The notes beneath the pieces are model-generated. The model made no database searches, had not been told where the DNA came from, and was given only the letters and a program-made list of their open reading frames with translations. Made by a program: the position numbers and the translations under genes. From Pseudidiomarina sp. CB1 (GTDB lineage: Bacteria; Pseudomonadota; Gammaproteobacteria; Enterobacterales; Alteromonadaceae), in the NCBI RefSeq assembly GCF_024752025.1, contig NZ_JANTPU010000003.1, forward strand, positions 174,203-238,202: a stretch of 64,000 nucleotides of DNA, in the 5' to 3' direction. Shown in pieces: positions 8,756-18,089 of this stretch (position 1 is its first letter; each line of letters begins with the position of its first letter).

Positions 8756-9891
8756 GCCAACGTTTTATCGTCGTCGGTGGTGGCATGATCGGTCTCGCTA
8801 CCGCGTTAGGGTTGCGTCAGCAAGGACATCGCGTGGTGTTGCTGGAACGCGGCGCACAGCCGCAGTACACCGAAACCACGGAATTGCGTGTGAGCGCGAT
8901 TGCGCACTCTAGCCGCCAGTTGCTGGAACAACTTGGCGTGTGGCAACGCTTGCCCGCAGATCGGCTTGGGCCATACCAAGCCATGGAAGTGTGGGACCAC
9001 GATAGTTTTGGCCGTATTCATTTTGCTGCGGCAGAGGTCAATCAACCGGATCTTGGCGCGATTGCTGAAAACAAAGTCATCGAGGCTGAACTCTGGCAAG
9101 CTGCCGATGAAGCGGGCGTTGAGTTACATGCCAATACCGAGGTGCGTCAACACGAAAATGCGGCACCGCAGGTTACTGTGAAAACCGCGACTGAGCAGTT
9201 CACCGCGGATTACCTGATTGCTGCCGATGGCGTGCAATCGCCACTGCGCCAAGCGGAGGGCTTACCGCTTACGTTTTGGGACTACGAACAGCAAGGCTGT
9301 GTGGCTGTGATCAAATGCGCTAAACCGCATGGCGGCTGTGCGCGGCAAGTATTTTTACCGAGTGGGCCAGTGGCATGGTTGCCGTTAGGCGATCCCCATC
9401 ACGTGTCGCTGGTATGGTCTGCTGACACCGAAGTCGCCGCCGAGCTGAAAGGCTTGAACGACAAGGAATTTACCAAGCGACTGCAAGCCGCAAGTGACGG
9501 TGCGCTAGGCGAACTTGAGCTGGTGTCACAACGGGCTTATTTTCCGCTACGCATGCAATACGCGCGGCGCTGGCTAGCTGGGCGCATGATTGTGTTGGGT
9601 GATGCCGCCCATAGCATTCATCCGCTCGCGGGGCAGGGGGCAAATCTTGGCTTTGGCGATGTGCAGGCGTTGCTAGCGCTAACCACAGAAGCATTCAGCC
9701 ACGCCGATTTACGCAATTGGGAACGTGAGCGCAAAGTCGCAGCAGTACAAATGATCACCGCCATGGAAAGTTTTAAACGTGGTTTTGGCCATGCCAACCC
9801 ATTGCTGAAACTGGTGCGCGGCATCGGTCTGAAAATCGCCAATGACGTGGCACCGCTCAAACGCAGCCTGATCAAATCCGCTCTTGGATAA
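8752..9891 (+). CDS. ubiI: FAD-dependent ubiquinone C5-hydroxylase, UbiI/VisC type
   Basis: A second class A flavin monooxygenase, 379 residues, with FIVVGGGMIGLATALGL at the N-terminus, LIAADGVQSPLRQ near residue 160 and VLGDAAHSIHPLAGQGANLG near 282. By position (pepP-ubiH-this gene) it corresponds to E. coli ubiI/visC, which hydroxylates C5 of the ubiquinone ring. The paralogous UbiF cannot be excluded from sequence alone. It starts on the ubiH stop (ATGA), which implies coupling. Its 3' end overlaps the convergent LysR gene by 20 bp. Confidence 0.85.
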   Translation: MSQRFIVVGGGMIGLATALGLRQQGHRVVLLERGAQPQYTETTELRVSAIAHSSRQLLEQLGVWQRLPADRLGPYQAMEVWDHDSFGRIHFAAAEVNQPDLGAIAENKVIEAELWQAADEAGVELHANTEVRQHENAAPQVTVKTATEQFTADYLIAADGVQSPLRQAEGLPLTFWDYEQQGCVAVIKCAKPHGGCARQVFLPSGPVAWLPLGDPHHVSLVWSADTEVAAELKGLNDKEFTKRLQAASDGALGELELVSQRAYFPLRMQYARRWLAGRMIVLGDAAHSIHPLAGQGANLGFGDVQALLALTTEAFSHADLRNWERERKVAAVQMITAMESFKRGFGHANPLLKLVRGIGLKIANDVAPLKRSLIKSALG

Positions 9892-10741
9892 AGGCCGCTA
9901 ACTGTTGTGCGGCGGAGTTTTCCGCCGCGCGCGTCGATAACATCACACCGACTTCGCCAAGCTCCGGCAACGGCGTGCCATCGGCGCAGCGCTGAATCTT
10001 TTCTAAATGCGCGGGTACCGTGCTCTGCGCCAACACGGTAATGCCCAGACCACTTTCAATGGCCGCGGTGAGCCCGCTAAAGTCCGTGTTGGTATAGGTA
10101 ATGCGCGATTGAATACCGGCATTGCGCAAGGCGCGCAACGCACGACGCCGATAAATACAGCCATCAGGCGCAACCACCAAGGGCAGCGGTGCAGGTAACA
10201 AATGACTCTCACTATTTCCGACCCAGACCAGCGGCTCTTGCCGCAACTCCAGCCATTGCATGGGATTGACCCATTGCGCGGCGTCTTTGCCACCACTTTC
10301 GGTGAGCGCAATAATCACATCAAAATCATCGGCATTGGCCACCAACTGTCGACTTAAGGCAGAGCTCACTTCCAGCGCCACGTTCGGATAGCCTTGGGCG
10401 AATTGCCCTAAGACTTGCGGCAACAGCTTGCTGGCAAACTCGCTGGTCATGCCCAGTCGCACGCGACCACTCAACTCCGGCTCCGTCAGCCGCGCAATGA
10501 TCTGATCATTAAGACTGAGCATCGCCCGTGCCGCCTCAAGCAGTTCGTTACCGGCAGGTGTCAGTTGAATACGCCCACCGGTGCGGGCGTACAAACGCAT
10601 ACTGAGCATCTCTTCGAGCCGCTGCAATTGCAAACTGATGGCCGGTTGCGAGCGGCCAAGCTGCTGCCCCGCGGCAGTGAAGCTCTGCAAATCATAAACG
10701 CTAACAAAGGCGCGAAGACTGTCCAAAGAGAGCTGTTGCAT
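9872..10741 (-). CDS. LysR-family regulator, LrhA-like
   Basis: A 289-residue LysR-type regulator. The winged HTH lies in residues 5-60 (SFTAAGQQLGRSQPAISLQLQRLEEML); the effector domain starts near residue 90 (GRVRLGMTSEFASKLLPQVL). The SLDSLRAFV start and the pattern of the effector domain resemble the LrhA/HexA subgroup, which controls motility and secondary traits, but this is resemblance only. It separates ubiI from gcvT, which are adjacent in E. coli, and is divergent from gcvT across 163 bp of AT-rich DNA, so it could regulate gcvTHP; that is inference. Its start ATG directly follows the AT-rich region on the minus strand. Confidence 0.8.
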   Translation of the reverse strand: MQQLSLDSLRAFVSVYDLQSFTAAGQQLGRSQPAISLQLQRLEEMLSMRLYARTGGRIQLTPAGNELLEAARAMLSLNDQIIARLTEPELSGRVRLGMTSEFASKLLPQVLGQFAQGYPNVALEVSSALSRQLVANADDFDVIIALTESGGKDAAQWVNPMQWLELRQEPLVWVGNSESHLLPAPLPLVVAPDGCIYRRRALRALRNAGIQSRITYTNTDFSGLTAAIESGLGITVLAQSTVPAHLEKIQRCADGTPLPELGEVGVMLSTRAAENSAAQQLAAFIQERI

Positions 10742-10836
10742 GACCCAAACACCCCAAAAATCGCAAAAATATAATTAGAAGTAATACAAGCTGAAACATT
10801 ATTTACAATCCAAATAATAGCATAAGGAATTTTAAT

Positions 10837-10865
10837 TTGTTGCCAGCGCCTTAGAGTTTTATAAT
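10837..10865 (+). promoter_or_regulatory. Predicted sigma-70 promoter of gcvTHP
   Basis: TTGTTG (10837-10842), a 17-bp spacer, then a perfect TATAAT (10860-10865), 39 bp before the gcvT ATG. The region between the LysR gene and gcvT was inspected for a glycine riboswitch; the conserved aptamer core was not seen and the space from this promoter to the ATG is too short for one. Confidence 0.75.
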
Positions 10866-10904
10866 TGCGCCCACTTTTACGCGAAACAACAGGACATCGA
10901 TGCC

Positions 10905-11984
10905 ATGGCAAATCGTACCCCTTTATTCGACGCGCATGTGAAAGCTGGCGCAAAAATGGTCGACTTTCACGGTTGGGACATGCCGCTCAACTACGGTTCG
11001 CAAATCGAAGAGCACAATGCTGTACGCAAAGACTCGGGTGTGTTCGATGTCTCGCACATGACCATCGTTGACGTTGCTGGCGCGCAAGCCAAAGATTTCC
11101 TGCGCAAAATGCTGGCCAACGACGTCGCCAAACTCTCAGTACCAGGCAAGGCGCAGTACAACAGCATGCTGAACGAAAAGGGCGGCGTGATCGATGACCT
11201 TATCGTGTATTACTTTTCTGACGAATCGTACCGCTTGGTCGTAAACTCAGCGACCCGTGAGCGCGACGTGGCGTGGATCGAAAAAGTTGCCAGTGCGTTC
11301 GACGTGACCATTACCGAACAAACCGAACTTGCCATGGTGGCACTGCAAGGACCAAAAGCAGCCGAAAAACTGCGTTTGGTGCTCGGCGACGAAGCCTTTG
11401 CCCCAGTGGACGGCATGCGACCTTTCATGTCGGTGCAGGTTGGCGACTTATTCATTGCCACCACCGGTTACACCGGCGAAGCGGGCTACGAAATCGTTTT
11501 ACCAGCGAGCGAAGTTGAAAAACTTTGGGACGACTTGTTGAACGTTGGCGTCCAGCCATGCGGCCTCGGCGCACGTGATACCTTGCGTTTGGAAGCTGGC
11601 ATGAACCTGTACGGCCAAGACATGGACGAGAACATTACCCCGCTGGAAGCCAACATGGGTTGGAGCGTGGCGTTTGAACCAGAAGACCGCAATTTCATTG
11701 GTCGTGAAGCACTCGAAAAACAAAAAGCCGAAGGCCACGACAAGTTGGTCGGCTTGGTGATGCGCGAAAAAGGCGTACTGCGTCACGGTCAGAAAGTTGT
11801 CGTTGACGGCGGCGAAGGCGTGATCACCTCAGGTACCTTCTCGCCAACGCTAGGCTTCTCGATTGCTATGGCGCGTGTGCCTAATTCTGTCGGCGAAACC
11901 GCCGAAGTGGAAATGCGCAAAAAATTCGTTACAGTTAGCGTGGTGAAGCCAAGCTTCGTACGCAATGGTAAGGGTCTTGTGTAA
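10905..11984 (+). CDS. gcvT: Glycine cleavage system T protein (aminomethyltransferase)
   Basis: Transfers the aminomethyl carbon from lipoylated GcvH to tetrahydrofolate, releasing ammonia. The 359-residue protein carries family motifs [12 protein letters not shown] near residue 19, VFDVSHMT near 46, the folate/catalytic Asp region [18 protein letters not shown] near 83-100, [10 protein letters not shown] near 187 and [14 protein letters not shown] near 221. First gene of the gcvT-gcvH-gcvP operon. ATG 10905 follows an AGGA-containing site; a nearby out-of-frame ATG at 10900 is ignored. Confidence 0.96.
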   Translation: MANRTPLFDAHVKAGAKMVDFHGWDMPLNYGSQIEEHNAVRKDSGVFDVSHMTIVDVAGAQAKDFLRKMLANDVAKLSVPGKAQYNSMLNEKGGVIDDLIVYYFSDESYRLVVNSATRERDVAWIEKVASAFDVTITEQTELAMVALQGPKAAEKLRLVLGDEAFAPVDGMRPFMSVQVGDLFIATTGYTGEAGYEIVLPASEVEKLWDDLLNVGVQPCGLGARDTLRLEAGMNLYGQDMDENITPLEANMGWSVAFEPEDRNFIGREALEKQKAEGHDKLVGLVMREKGVLRHGQKVVVDGGEGVITSGTFSPTLGFSIAMARVPNSVGETAEVEMRKKFVTVSVVKPSFVRNGKGLV

Positions 11985-12032
11985 GCGAGCACCTGCGAAA
12001 CACAACAGAACAACTAATTTGAGGATCACAAC

Positions 12033-12422
12033 ATGAGCTCAATTCCAAAGGAATTAAAGTACGCATCGACCCACGAGTGGGTCCGTAACGAAGGTGATGG
12101 TGTGTTCACCGTAGGTATCTCTGAGCACGCTCAGGACTTACTTGGTGACATGGTGTTTGTTGAATTGCCAGAAGTGGGCGACAACGTCGCAGCAGGTGAC
12201 GACGTTGCCGTAGCTGAATCAGTGAAAGCAGCTTCTGACATCTACGCACCGATTGGCGGCGAAATTATTGCCATCAACGAAGACCTCGAAGATGCACCAG
12301 AAACAGTGAACAGTGATCCTTATGGCGACGGTTGGCTATTTAAGATGAAAGCCGACGACCCAAGCGAAGTAGAGAGCTTGCTTGATGCCGAAGGTTATCA
12401 AGCAGTTATCGACGAAGACTAA
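12033..12422 (+). CDS. gcvH: Glycine cleavage system H protein
   Basis: Lipoyl carrier that shuttles the aminomethyl group between GcvP, GcvT and the L protein. 129 residues, the standard size. The lipoylated lysine is K65 in [29 protein letters not shown] and the DGWLFKMK strand near the C-terminus are typical. A GAGGA ribosome-binding site precedes the ATG. It follows gcvT by 48 bp and precedes gcvP across a hairpin. Confidence 0.97.
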   Translation: MSSIPKELKYASTHEWVRNEGDGVFTVGISEHAQDLLGDMVFVELPEVGDNVAAGDDVAVAESVKAASDIYAPIGGEIIAINEDLEDAPETVNSDPYGDGWLFKMKADDPSEVESLLDAEGYQAVIDED

Positions 12423-12437
12423 TTTGGCAATGGATTG

Positions 12438-12467
12438 CAAAACCCCGGTCACGCTACCGGGGTTTTG
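12438..12467 (+). terminator. Strong hairpin between gcvH and gcvP
   Basis: A perfect 12-bp stem, CAAAACCCCGGT pairing with ACCGGGGTTTTG around a 6-base loop, lies 15 bp after the gcvH stop. The descending arm ends in TTTT but is not followed by a long T-run. It may act as a partial terminator or stabilise the gcvTH message, lowering gcvP output relative to gcvTH. gcvP has its own good ribosome-binding site 48 bp downstream. Confidence 0.7.
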
Positions 12468-12514
12468 TGTTTCCTGACCTGTGTTTTAACCCCGAACCGA
12501 GGGACGAGAAGTAA

Positions 12515-15400
12515 ATGACCACAGCAACGCTCAAGCAGTTAGAGAATCACGGCGAGTTTATTGGCCGTCACATTGGCCCAAGCGCCGAAGAACAGGCTGA
12601 AATGCTCGCGCTATTAGGTGCCGACTCACTCGAAGCACTGACCAAAGATACGGTTCCTGGCGCGATTTTGCGCGAACCTTTCTTACAAGTGGGTGAGCCG
12701 TTATCGGAACGTGAAGCCCTGGCGAAGCTGAAGACTATTGCACAGAAAAACAAAGTGCTGACCTCGTTCATCGGTATGGGTTACTACGACACCTTGGTAC
12801 CGAACGTTATTTTGCGTAACGTGTTGGAAAATCCAGGTTGGTATACGGCTTACACGCCGTATCAGCCGGAAATTGCGCAAGGTCGCCTTGAAGCGATTTT
12901 GAACTTCCAACAAATGACCATGGATTTGACCGGCCTTGACCTCGCCAGCGCGTCATTACTTGACGAAGCGACTGCTGCGGCCGAAGCTATGGCCATGGCG
13001 AAGCGCGTGAGCAAGAGCAAATCCAACGCCTATTTCGTTGCTGACAACGTGTATCCACAAACCATCGACGTGGTGAAAACCCGCGCCGAAATGTTTGGCT
13101 TCGAAATCATCGTTGCTCCAGCGCGTGAAGCGGCGGACCATGACGTGTTTGGTGCTTTGTTCCAATACCCTGACCGTTACGGCCAACTGCACAACCTCGA
13201 GCAACTCATTGCCGACGTGCAAGCCAAGAAAGGTGTTGTTGCAGTTGCGGCTGACATCATGAGCTTGGTGATGCTGAAAGCGCCGGGTGAAATGGGTGCC
13301 GACATGGTACTGGGTTCAGCGCAGCGCTTCGGTGTACCTATGGGCTACGGCGGTCCACACGCAGCCTTCTTCGCAACCCGTGACAAGTACAAGCGTTCAT
13401 TGCCAGGCCGTATTATCGGTGTCTCGAAAGACAGCCGCGGCAAGCTTGCCTTGCGTATGGCCATGCAAACCCGTGAACAACATATTCGCCGCGAGAAAGC
13501 CAACTCGAACATCTGTACCGCACAGGTGTTGTTGGCCAACATGGCATCGTTCTACGCGGTGTACCACGGTCCACAGGGCTTGCGCACCATCGCTGAGCGC
13601 ATCCACCGCTTGACTGACATTGTGGCACTTGGCCTGCAAGACAAAGGCGTGAAGCTGGAAACCTCACATTGGTTCGACACCTTGACCTTCAAGCTTGAAG
13701 GCAACCAGCAAGAAATCATCGACCGAGCCGTGGCGCATGGTTTGAACTTGCGTGTCGACGGCGAAAAAGTGTTTGGCGTGAGCTTGGATGAAGCCAAGAC
13801 CCGCGACGACGTTGAGAACCTATTCACCGCCTTGTTCGGCGACGATCACGGCCTTGACATCGACATGCTCGACTCACGTGTCGGTTCAGGTGACGTACAG
13901 TCCATTCCATCGGAATTACAGCGCACCAGCGCCATCTTGGAACACGAAGTGTTCAACACGCACCACTCAGAAACTGAGATGCTGCGTTACATCAAAAAGC
14001 TTGAGAACAAAGACTTAAGCTTGAACCACAGCATGATCTCGCTCGGCTCGTGCACCATGAAGCTGAACGCGACCGCCGAAATGATTCCAGTAACCTGGCC
14101 AGAATTCGGTCAGTTGCACCCGTTCTGTCCTGAAGATCAAGCCGCCGGTTACTACGAGTTGCTACGCACCTTGTCGACCTGGCTCATCGACATTACTGGC
14201 TACGACGCTATGTCAATGCAGCCGAACTCGGGCGCACAGGGCGAATACGCTGGCTTGTTAGCGATTCAGAAATACCACGAAAGCCGTGGCGACGCGCACC
14301 GCAACATCTGCTTGATCCCAAGCTCAGCGCACGGCACCAACCCAGCATCTGCACAAATGATGGGCATGAAAGTAGTGGTCGTTGACTGTGACAAGAACGG
14401 TAACGTCGACCTTGACGACTTGAAAGCCAAAGCCGCTGAAGCCGGCGATAACTTGTCATGCATCATGGTCACCTATCCATCAACGCACGGCGTTTACGAA
14501 GAAGGCATTCGCACCATTTGTGACGTAGTTCATGAGCACGGTGGTCAGGTCTACCTTGACGGTGCCAACATGAACGCGCAAGTGGGCGTGACCTCGCCAG
14601 GCTACATCGGTGCCGACGTATCGCACTTGAACCTGCACAAAACCTTCTGTATTCCACACGGTGGTGGCGGTCCTGGCATGGGCCCCATCGGTGTGAAGAA
14701 GCACTTGGCGCCTTTCTTGCCAAACCACAGCGTCGTGCCGATTCACGGTACTGGCCTGAATAACGGTGCCGTATCTGCCGCACCTTTCGGTAGCGCGAGC
14801 ATTTTGCCAATCTCGTGGATGTACATTGTCATGATGGGTTCACGTGGCCTGCGCGAAGCGACCGAAGTGGCGATTTTGAACGCCAACTACATCGCCAAGA
14901 AGCTGAGCGGCCACTATCCGATCTTGTACAAAGGCCGTAACGACCGCGTTGCGCACGAGTGCATCATCGACTTGCGCCAGTTGAAAGACGCCGCCGACGT
15001 TGCCGAAATCGACATCGCCAAGCGCCTACAAGACTACGGCTTCCACTCACCAACCATGAGCTTCCCAGTCGCGGGCACCTTGATGGTCGAGCCAACCGAG
15101 TCAGAGTCGAAGTACGAACTGGATCGCTTCATCGAAGCCATGATCTCGATTCGCGAAGAAGTTCGCAAAGTCGAGCAAGGCGAGTGGCCGCAAGACAACA
15201 ACCCGTTGCACCACGCGCCGCATACCTTGGCCGACATCACGGACACTTCATGGGACCGCCCATACGACCGCCACACCGCCGTCTATCCAGTCGCCGCCGT
15301 AGCTGAGAACAAGTTCTGGCCATCGGTGAACCGCATCGACGACGTGTACGGCGACCGTAACCTCATGTGTAGCTGCCCGGCGATTGATGATTATCGGTAA
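12515..15400 (+). CDS. gcvP: Glycine dehydrogenase (decarboxylating), P protein
   Basis: PLP enzyme that decarboxylates glycine and loads the aminomethyl group on GcvH. The single-chain 961-residue form (homodimeric type) is used. The N-terminal half has [18 protein letters not shown] and [15 protein letters not shown]; the C-terminal half carries the PLP lysine in [20 protein letters not shown] near residue 708. Other motifs: [12 protein letters not shown] near 512 and [12 protein letters not shown] near 570. An AGGGACGAG site precedes the ATG. Two hairpin terminators follow. Codon use is strongly C-ending for Asp, Asn and His in this operon, suggesting high expression. Confidence 0.97.
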   Translation: MTTATLKQLENHGEFIGRHIGPSAEEQAEMLALLGADSLEALTKDTVPGAILREPFLQVGEPLSEREALAKLKTIAQKNKVLTSFIGMGYYDTLVPNVILRNVLENPGWYTAYTPYQPEIAQGRLEAILNFQQMTMDLTGLDLASASLLDEATAAAEAMAMAKRVSKSKSNAYFVADNVYPQTIDVVKTRAEMFGFEIIVAPAREAADHDVFGALFQYPDRYGQLHNLEQLIADVQAKKGVVAVAADIMSLVMLKAPGEMGADMVLGSAQRFGVPMGYGGPHAAFFATRDKYKRSLPGRIIGVSKDSRGKLALRMAMQTREQHIRREKANSNICTAQVLLANMASFYAVYHGPQGLRTIAERIHRLTDIVALGLQDKGVKLETSHWFDTLTFKLEGNQQEIIDRAVAHGLNLRVDGEKVFGVSLDEAKTRDDVENLFTALFGDDHGLDIDMLDSRVGSGDVQSIPSELQRTSAILEHEVFNTHHSETEMLRYIKKLENKDLSLNHSMISLGSCTMKLNATAEMIPVTWPEFGQLHPFCPEDQAAGYYELLRTLSTWLIDITGYDAMSMQPNSGAQGEYAGLLAIQKYHESRGDAHRNICLIPSSAHGTNPASAQMMGMKVVVVDCDKNGNVDLDDLKAKAAEAGDNLSCIMVTYPSTHGVYEEGIRTICDVVHEHGGQVYLDGANMNAQVGVTSPGYIGADVSHLNLHKTFCIPHGGGGPGMGPIGVKKHLAPFLPNHSVVPIHGTGLNNGAVSAAPFGSASILPISWMYIVMMGSRGLREATEVAILNANYIAKKLSGHYPILYKGRNDRVAHECIIDLRQLKDAADVAEIDIAKRLQDYGFHSPTMSFPVAGTLMVEPTESESKYELDRFIEAMISIREEVRKVEQGEWPQDNNPLHHAPHTLADITDTSWDRPYDRHTAVYPVAAVAENKFWPSVNRIDDVYGDRNLMCSCPAIDDYR

Positions 15401-15433
15401 CGCCTGATGGTAGTTGATTTTGCATGATGATGA

Positions 15434-15460
15434 ATGCCCTCCGCTTGGAGGGCATTTTTG
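15434..15460 (+). terminator. Terminator of the gcv operon
   Basis: Perfect 9-bp stem ATGCCCTCC/GGAGGGCAT with a GCTT tetraloop and a following T-run, 33 bp after the gcvP stop. Confidence 0.9.
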
Positions 15461-15471
15461 TTTTGGGCAAT

Positions 15472-15507
15472 AAAAAAGCCCCGAACTTTGAAAGGTTGGG
15501 GCTTTTT
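15472..15507. terminator. Bidirectional terminator
   Basis: AAAAAAGCCCC and GGGGCTTTTT flank a short loop, giving a hairpin with a T-run on either strand. It backs up the gcv terminator on the plus strand and ends the small gene at 15535-15702 on the minus strand. Confidence 0.85.
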
Positions 15508-15534
15508 CGACAAATAGTTTACGAAGGATGGTGG

Positions 15535-15702
15535 CTAGCTGTTCGCCGCCTTTTTCTGACGCTCAACAACGGCATTTTGCTCTGCAATAGCGCCGTCAAT
15601 CACGCGTGCGTAAACGCGTTTTTTCTCGCGCGATTTAGCGTTGTGTACGAAGTTCGATAGGTTCGAACTTTCGGTGGCTTTCTTTTTGAATATTCCAAGC
15701 AT
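15535..15702 (-). CDS. Small basic protein of 55 residues, function unknown
   Basis: An ATG-initiated minus-strand frame begins MLGIFKKKATESSNLSNFV and continues through a basic, helical segment (SREKKRVYARVIDGAIAEQN) to a Lys/Ala-rich end. It ends 28 bp before a bidirectional terminator, fills the space between gcvP and the decayed islet, and the opposite-strand frame here is crossed by terminators, so this is the credible gene. The hydrophobic start followed by KKK and an amphipathic helix recalls small proteins common next to metabolic genes in Alteromonadales, but I cannot name a family. No signal peptide. Not a shadow of another gene. Confidence 0.65.
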   Translation of the reverse strand: MLGIFKKKATESSNLSNFVHNAKSREKKRVYARVIDGAIAEQNAVVERQKKAANS

Positions 15703-15772
15703 TGTCGATTACCTTACTATTTCCATGCTCTAACCCATCTTTGTACAGTCCTACTGTACCGTCAAGGGCGCG

Positions 15773-16160
15773 CTATTCTATCAGCTCAAGAAGCTGTTGG
15801 CGAGTGTATCGTTCTACAATGTAGCGCTCTATCTCGTCAACATTATCATGGTAGAAGCGCGTGTGCCCCTTATTGTTTTTTACCAACAAATCTACCTGTA
15901 TTCGACTGCCAAACTTACCTTTTAGTTCAATTACGACAGTTTGCGCACCTAAGAACTGGTCAACGAACACCGCGGGTTCAATTCTACGACCTTCTTCTTT
16001 TTCCCGCTCCAGGTGAACCTGCCATAAATACTGAAACAGGTTGTTTCTCAGCTGGAAACTGTAGTTTATCCGTTAGCGTCCGCGCAATCTGCGTCCTGTT
16101 CGCTTTCGCGAACTTAATGGCTTGCGCAGCTATCTGTTCTTCATCTGGTGAGAGCTTCAT
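15773..16160 (-). pseudogene. Zeta-toxin-like kinase, internally deleted
   Basis: The N-terminal part (ATG 16160, MKLSPDEEQIAAQAI) runs to a Walker A motif FMAGSPGAGK, where zeta toxins continue with Thr-Glu and the catalytic core. Here the frame instead runs into RRRS and a stop. The next frame, starting within a few bases, encodes a zeta C-terminal segment (FVDQFLGAQTVV, FGSRIQVDLLVKN, TRFYHDNVDEIERY) ending at 15773. The whole middle, including the catalytic Asp region, is missing and the two remnants are out of frame. Intact relatives phosphorylate UDP-N-acetylglucosamine or nucleotide-like targets; this copy cannot. Its upstream side abuts an IS3 transposase fragment whose TGA overlaps this ATG, so any antitoxin gene has been lost. 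Confidence 0.8.
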
Positions 16161-16890
16161 CACTGCGGGCCCTCGTAATTGTAATGACGCTGCCACTGCT
16201 CTATTTCATGTGTCGTTTCGTTTAGCGTTCTAAACCAGTTCTGGTCAAGACATTCATTCCTAAACCTACCATTCAAACTCTCAACAAAGGCGTTCTGTGT
16301 TGGTTTTCCTGGCTGAATAAAACCCAACCTTACATCGTTGTTTTTGCTCTAAAAAAAACTGGCTTTGCTGGTAAATTCGGTTCCATTATCGCAGCCAATA
16401 TGTTTTGGCTTGCTGCGCTCGTCGATAAACTGAGACAAAAAGCGCGATACTTGCTGTCCTGAAATCGATACTGAGACAAGTTGTCCAACCATTTCCCGGC
16501 TAAAGTCATCGACAACATTCAAGACTCTGAAACGTCGGCCACTTGCCAGCTGGTCAGACACAAAGTCCATCGACCATCGTTCATTCACACGTTGCGGTGC
16601 GTCCATAACGACGCGAGGTCGTGTCAGCTTTTTACGTTTCTTGGTCCGAACCTGAAGCCCTTGTTCAGTATAAAGGCGATGGGTTCGTTTCTTATTTTGT
16701 ACAAACCCTTCGCGCTTAAGCAGCCATGCAACAGTGAATAGCTATACCGTGGATATTCCACGGCAAGCTCCTAGGCGAGTTGTTACCCGCTCGTCATCTA
16801 GCTGCTTTGGCTTATATCGGTACGTTGTTCTCAAGTTACATCTCGGATGTCTGGCAGTTGTTTGCCGAATATAGCCACAGTGACCGATTC
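16160..16890 (-). mobile_element. Decayed IS3-family transposase (OrfB) remnant
   Basis: On the minus strand, translated pieces reconstruct an IS3-type OrfB: TTYRYKPKQLDDERVTTRL, then in another frame ELAVEYPRYSYSLLHG, then in a third WLLKREGFVQNKKRTHRLY through the rve integrase core NERWSMDFVSDQL, RVLNVVDDFSRE and HIGCDNGTEFTSKA, then IQPGKPTQNAFVESFNGRF. These contain the DDE aspartates and the terminal Glu. Damage: at least two frameshifts near 16725-16780, an in-frame TAG near 16349 where TGG would restore FFWSK, and loss of the C-terminus after HYN. No intact terminal inverted repeats were recognised and OrfA is absent. It is non-functional. Confidence 0.85.
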
Positions 16891-16959
16891 TGATGCCTGA
16901 TGGTGTTGAGCCATGGCCTGCAAATAAAGTGAACATTAAATAGACAGGAGTTTTATTGT

Positions 16960-16997
16960 GGTTTATATTTTTACTATTAAAAGTAAAAGTATAAACC
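16960..16997. promoter_or_regulatory. Palindromic operator upstream of the XRE-ImmA gene
   Basis: A 38-bp imperfect palindrome: GGTTTATATTTTTACT (16960-16975) and its near-exact inverted copy AGTAAAAGTATAAACC (16982-16997), with one mismatch per arm and a 6-bp centre. It ends 4 bp before the AGGGAG ribosome-binding site of the XRE gene at 17013, and AT-rich -10-like sequences lie inside it. The position suggests autorepression by the XRE domain; this is inferred. Confidence 0.75.
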
Positions 16998-17012
16998 TTT
17001 AGGGAGCAACCT

Positions 17013-18089
17013 GTGTTCGCAGAACGTTTCGTTCGGGCGCGTAAAGCGTCTGGCCTATCTATGCAAGCTTTGGCCGATAAGGTTGGGCTGTCGGCTAATG
17101 CGATCAAGAAATATGAGCATGGTGATGCCATGCCTTCTTCGTCTAATTTAATGAAGCTGTCCAAAGCTCTGAATGTGCGCAGTGAATACTTTTTTCGACC
17201 TACTAAAATTGAGGTTGAAGGTATTGAGTATCGTAAGCGCGCAAGCATTTCGCAAAAGATCCTGAATAAGATTCGAAGTGATGTGCTGGATCAAGCGGAG
17301 CGGTGGTACGAGCTTTTAGATCTTTTTCCTGACTCAGCTAAACCTATTGCTAACTTTGAGCTACCGCAAGATCTTCCAGAATCAATCACCGATTACGAAG
17401 AAATTGATAGCGTAGCTGATTGCATGCGTGAACATTGGCAACTTGGTTTAAATCCAGTCCAAGATATGGTCGATACTTTTGAGTCACGTGGTCTGATGGT
17501 CATCTTGACGTACATCGAGACCGACAAGAAGTTTGATGGTTTAGCGGGAACTATAAAAGAGCAGCCACTGATAGTCATTTCTGGTTCACAAGCCGGCGAC
17601 CGTCAACGGTTTACCCTTGCCCATGAGCTTGGCCATTTGGTCTTACGTGACCGGTTAGCTAATTCAATAGATGAAGAGAAGGCGTGTGATCGCTTTGCAG
17701 GTGCATTTTTATTGCCGACCTCAGCTGTCAAACGCGAACTGGGCGAAAAGCGTAGTCAACTGGAATCACGTGAACTCTATATGCTCAAGGGCGAGTATGG
17801 TATCAGTATGGCGGGCATTACTATACGTGCGCAGCAATGCCGAATTATAACTAGCGGCTATTATGCTCACGTAATGCGTTACTTCAGTAAGCAGGGCTGG
17901 CGAAAGCAAGAGCCTGGCGATGCTTATCCGTCAGAGCAGACATTTTTGTTTAAACAACTGGTCTATCGAGCATTAAGCGAAGAGTACATTGGAGAGTCTA
18001 AAGCGGCTGAGCTATTAGGTATGTCATTAGCCAGCTTTCACAAGGAACGTAAGCTCGAGGTAACAGGTGACTCAACAACTACTTGTTAG
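17013..18089 (+). CDS. XRE helix-turn-helix + ImmA/IrrE metallopeptidase
   Basis: A 358-residue two-domain protein. Residues 1-65 form an XRE HTH (RFVRARKASGLSMQALADKV, LSANAIKKYEHG). From about residue 150 there is an ImmA/IrrE zinc-peptidase domain with the motif FTLAHELGHLVLRD (HExxH type) near 203 and the downstream Glu/Asp ligand region EKACDRFAGAFLLP. It starts at GTG with a strong AGGGAG site. It overlaps the PIN-domain gene by 23 bp. Such XRE-COG2856 proteins act as proteolysable or DNA-binding partners in predicted toxin-antitoxin pairs and in phage repression (ImmA of ICEBs1). Here the partner and palindromic operator favour a toxin-antitoxin-like module. Confidence 0.87.
   Translation: MFAERFVRARKASGLSMQALADKVGLSANAIKKYEHGDAMPSSSNLMKLSKALNVRSEYFFRPTKIEVEGIEYRKRASISQKILNKIRSDVLDQAERWYELLDLFPDSAKPIANFELPQDLPESITDYEEIDSVADCMREHWQLGLNPVQDMVDTFESRGLMVILTYIETDKKFDGLAGTIKEQPLIVISGSQAGDRQRFTLAHELGHLVLRDRLANSIDEEKACDRFAGAFLLPTSAVKRELGEKRSQLESRELYMLKGEYGISMAGITIRAQQCRIITSGYYAHVMRYFSKQGWRKQEPGDAYPSEQTFLFKQLVYRALSEEYIGESKAAELLGMSLASFHKERKLEVTGDSTTTC

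Noticed and set aside
10742..10904. Possible glycine riboswitch upstream of gcvT
   Set aside because: Only about 39 bp separate the predicted promoter from the ATG and the conserved aptamer core is not visible.
15424..15660. Plus-strand frame after gcvP
   Set aside because: It runs through two terminators and opposes the more credible 55-residue gene.
16742..17248. Minus-strand frame covering the operator and XRE 5' end
   Set aside because: Its only meaningful part is a fragment of IS3 OrfB in one frame; the rest is antisense to the XRE gene.
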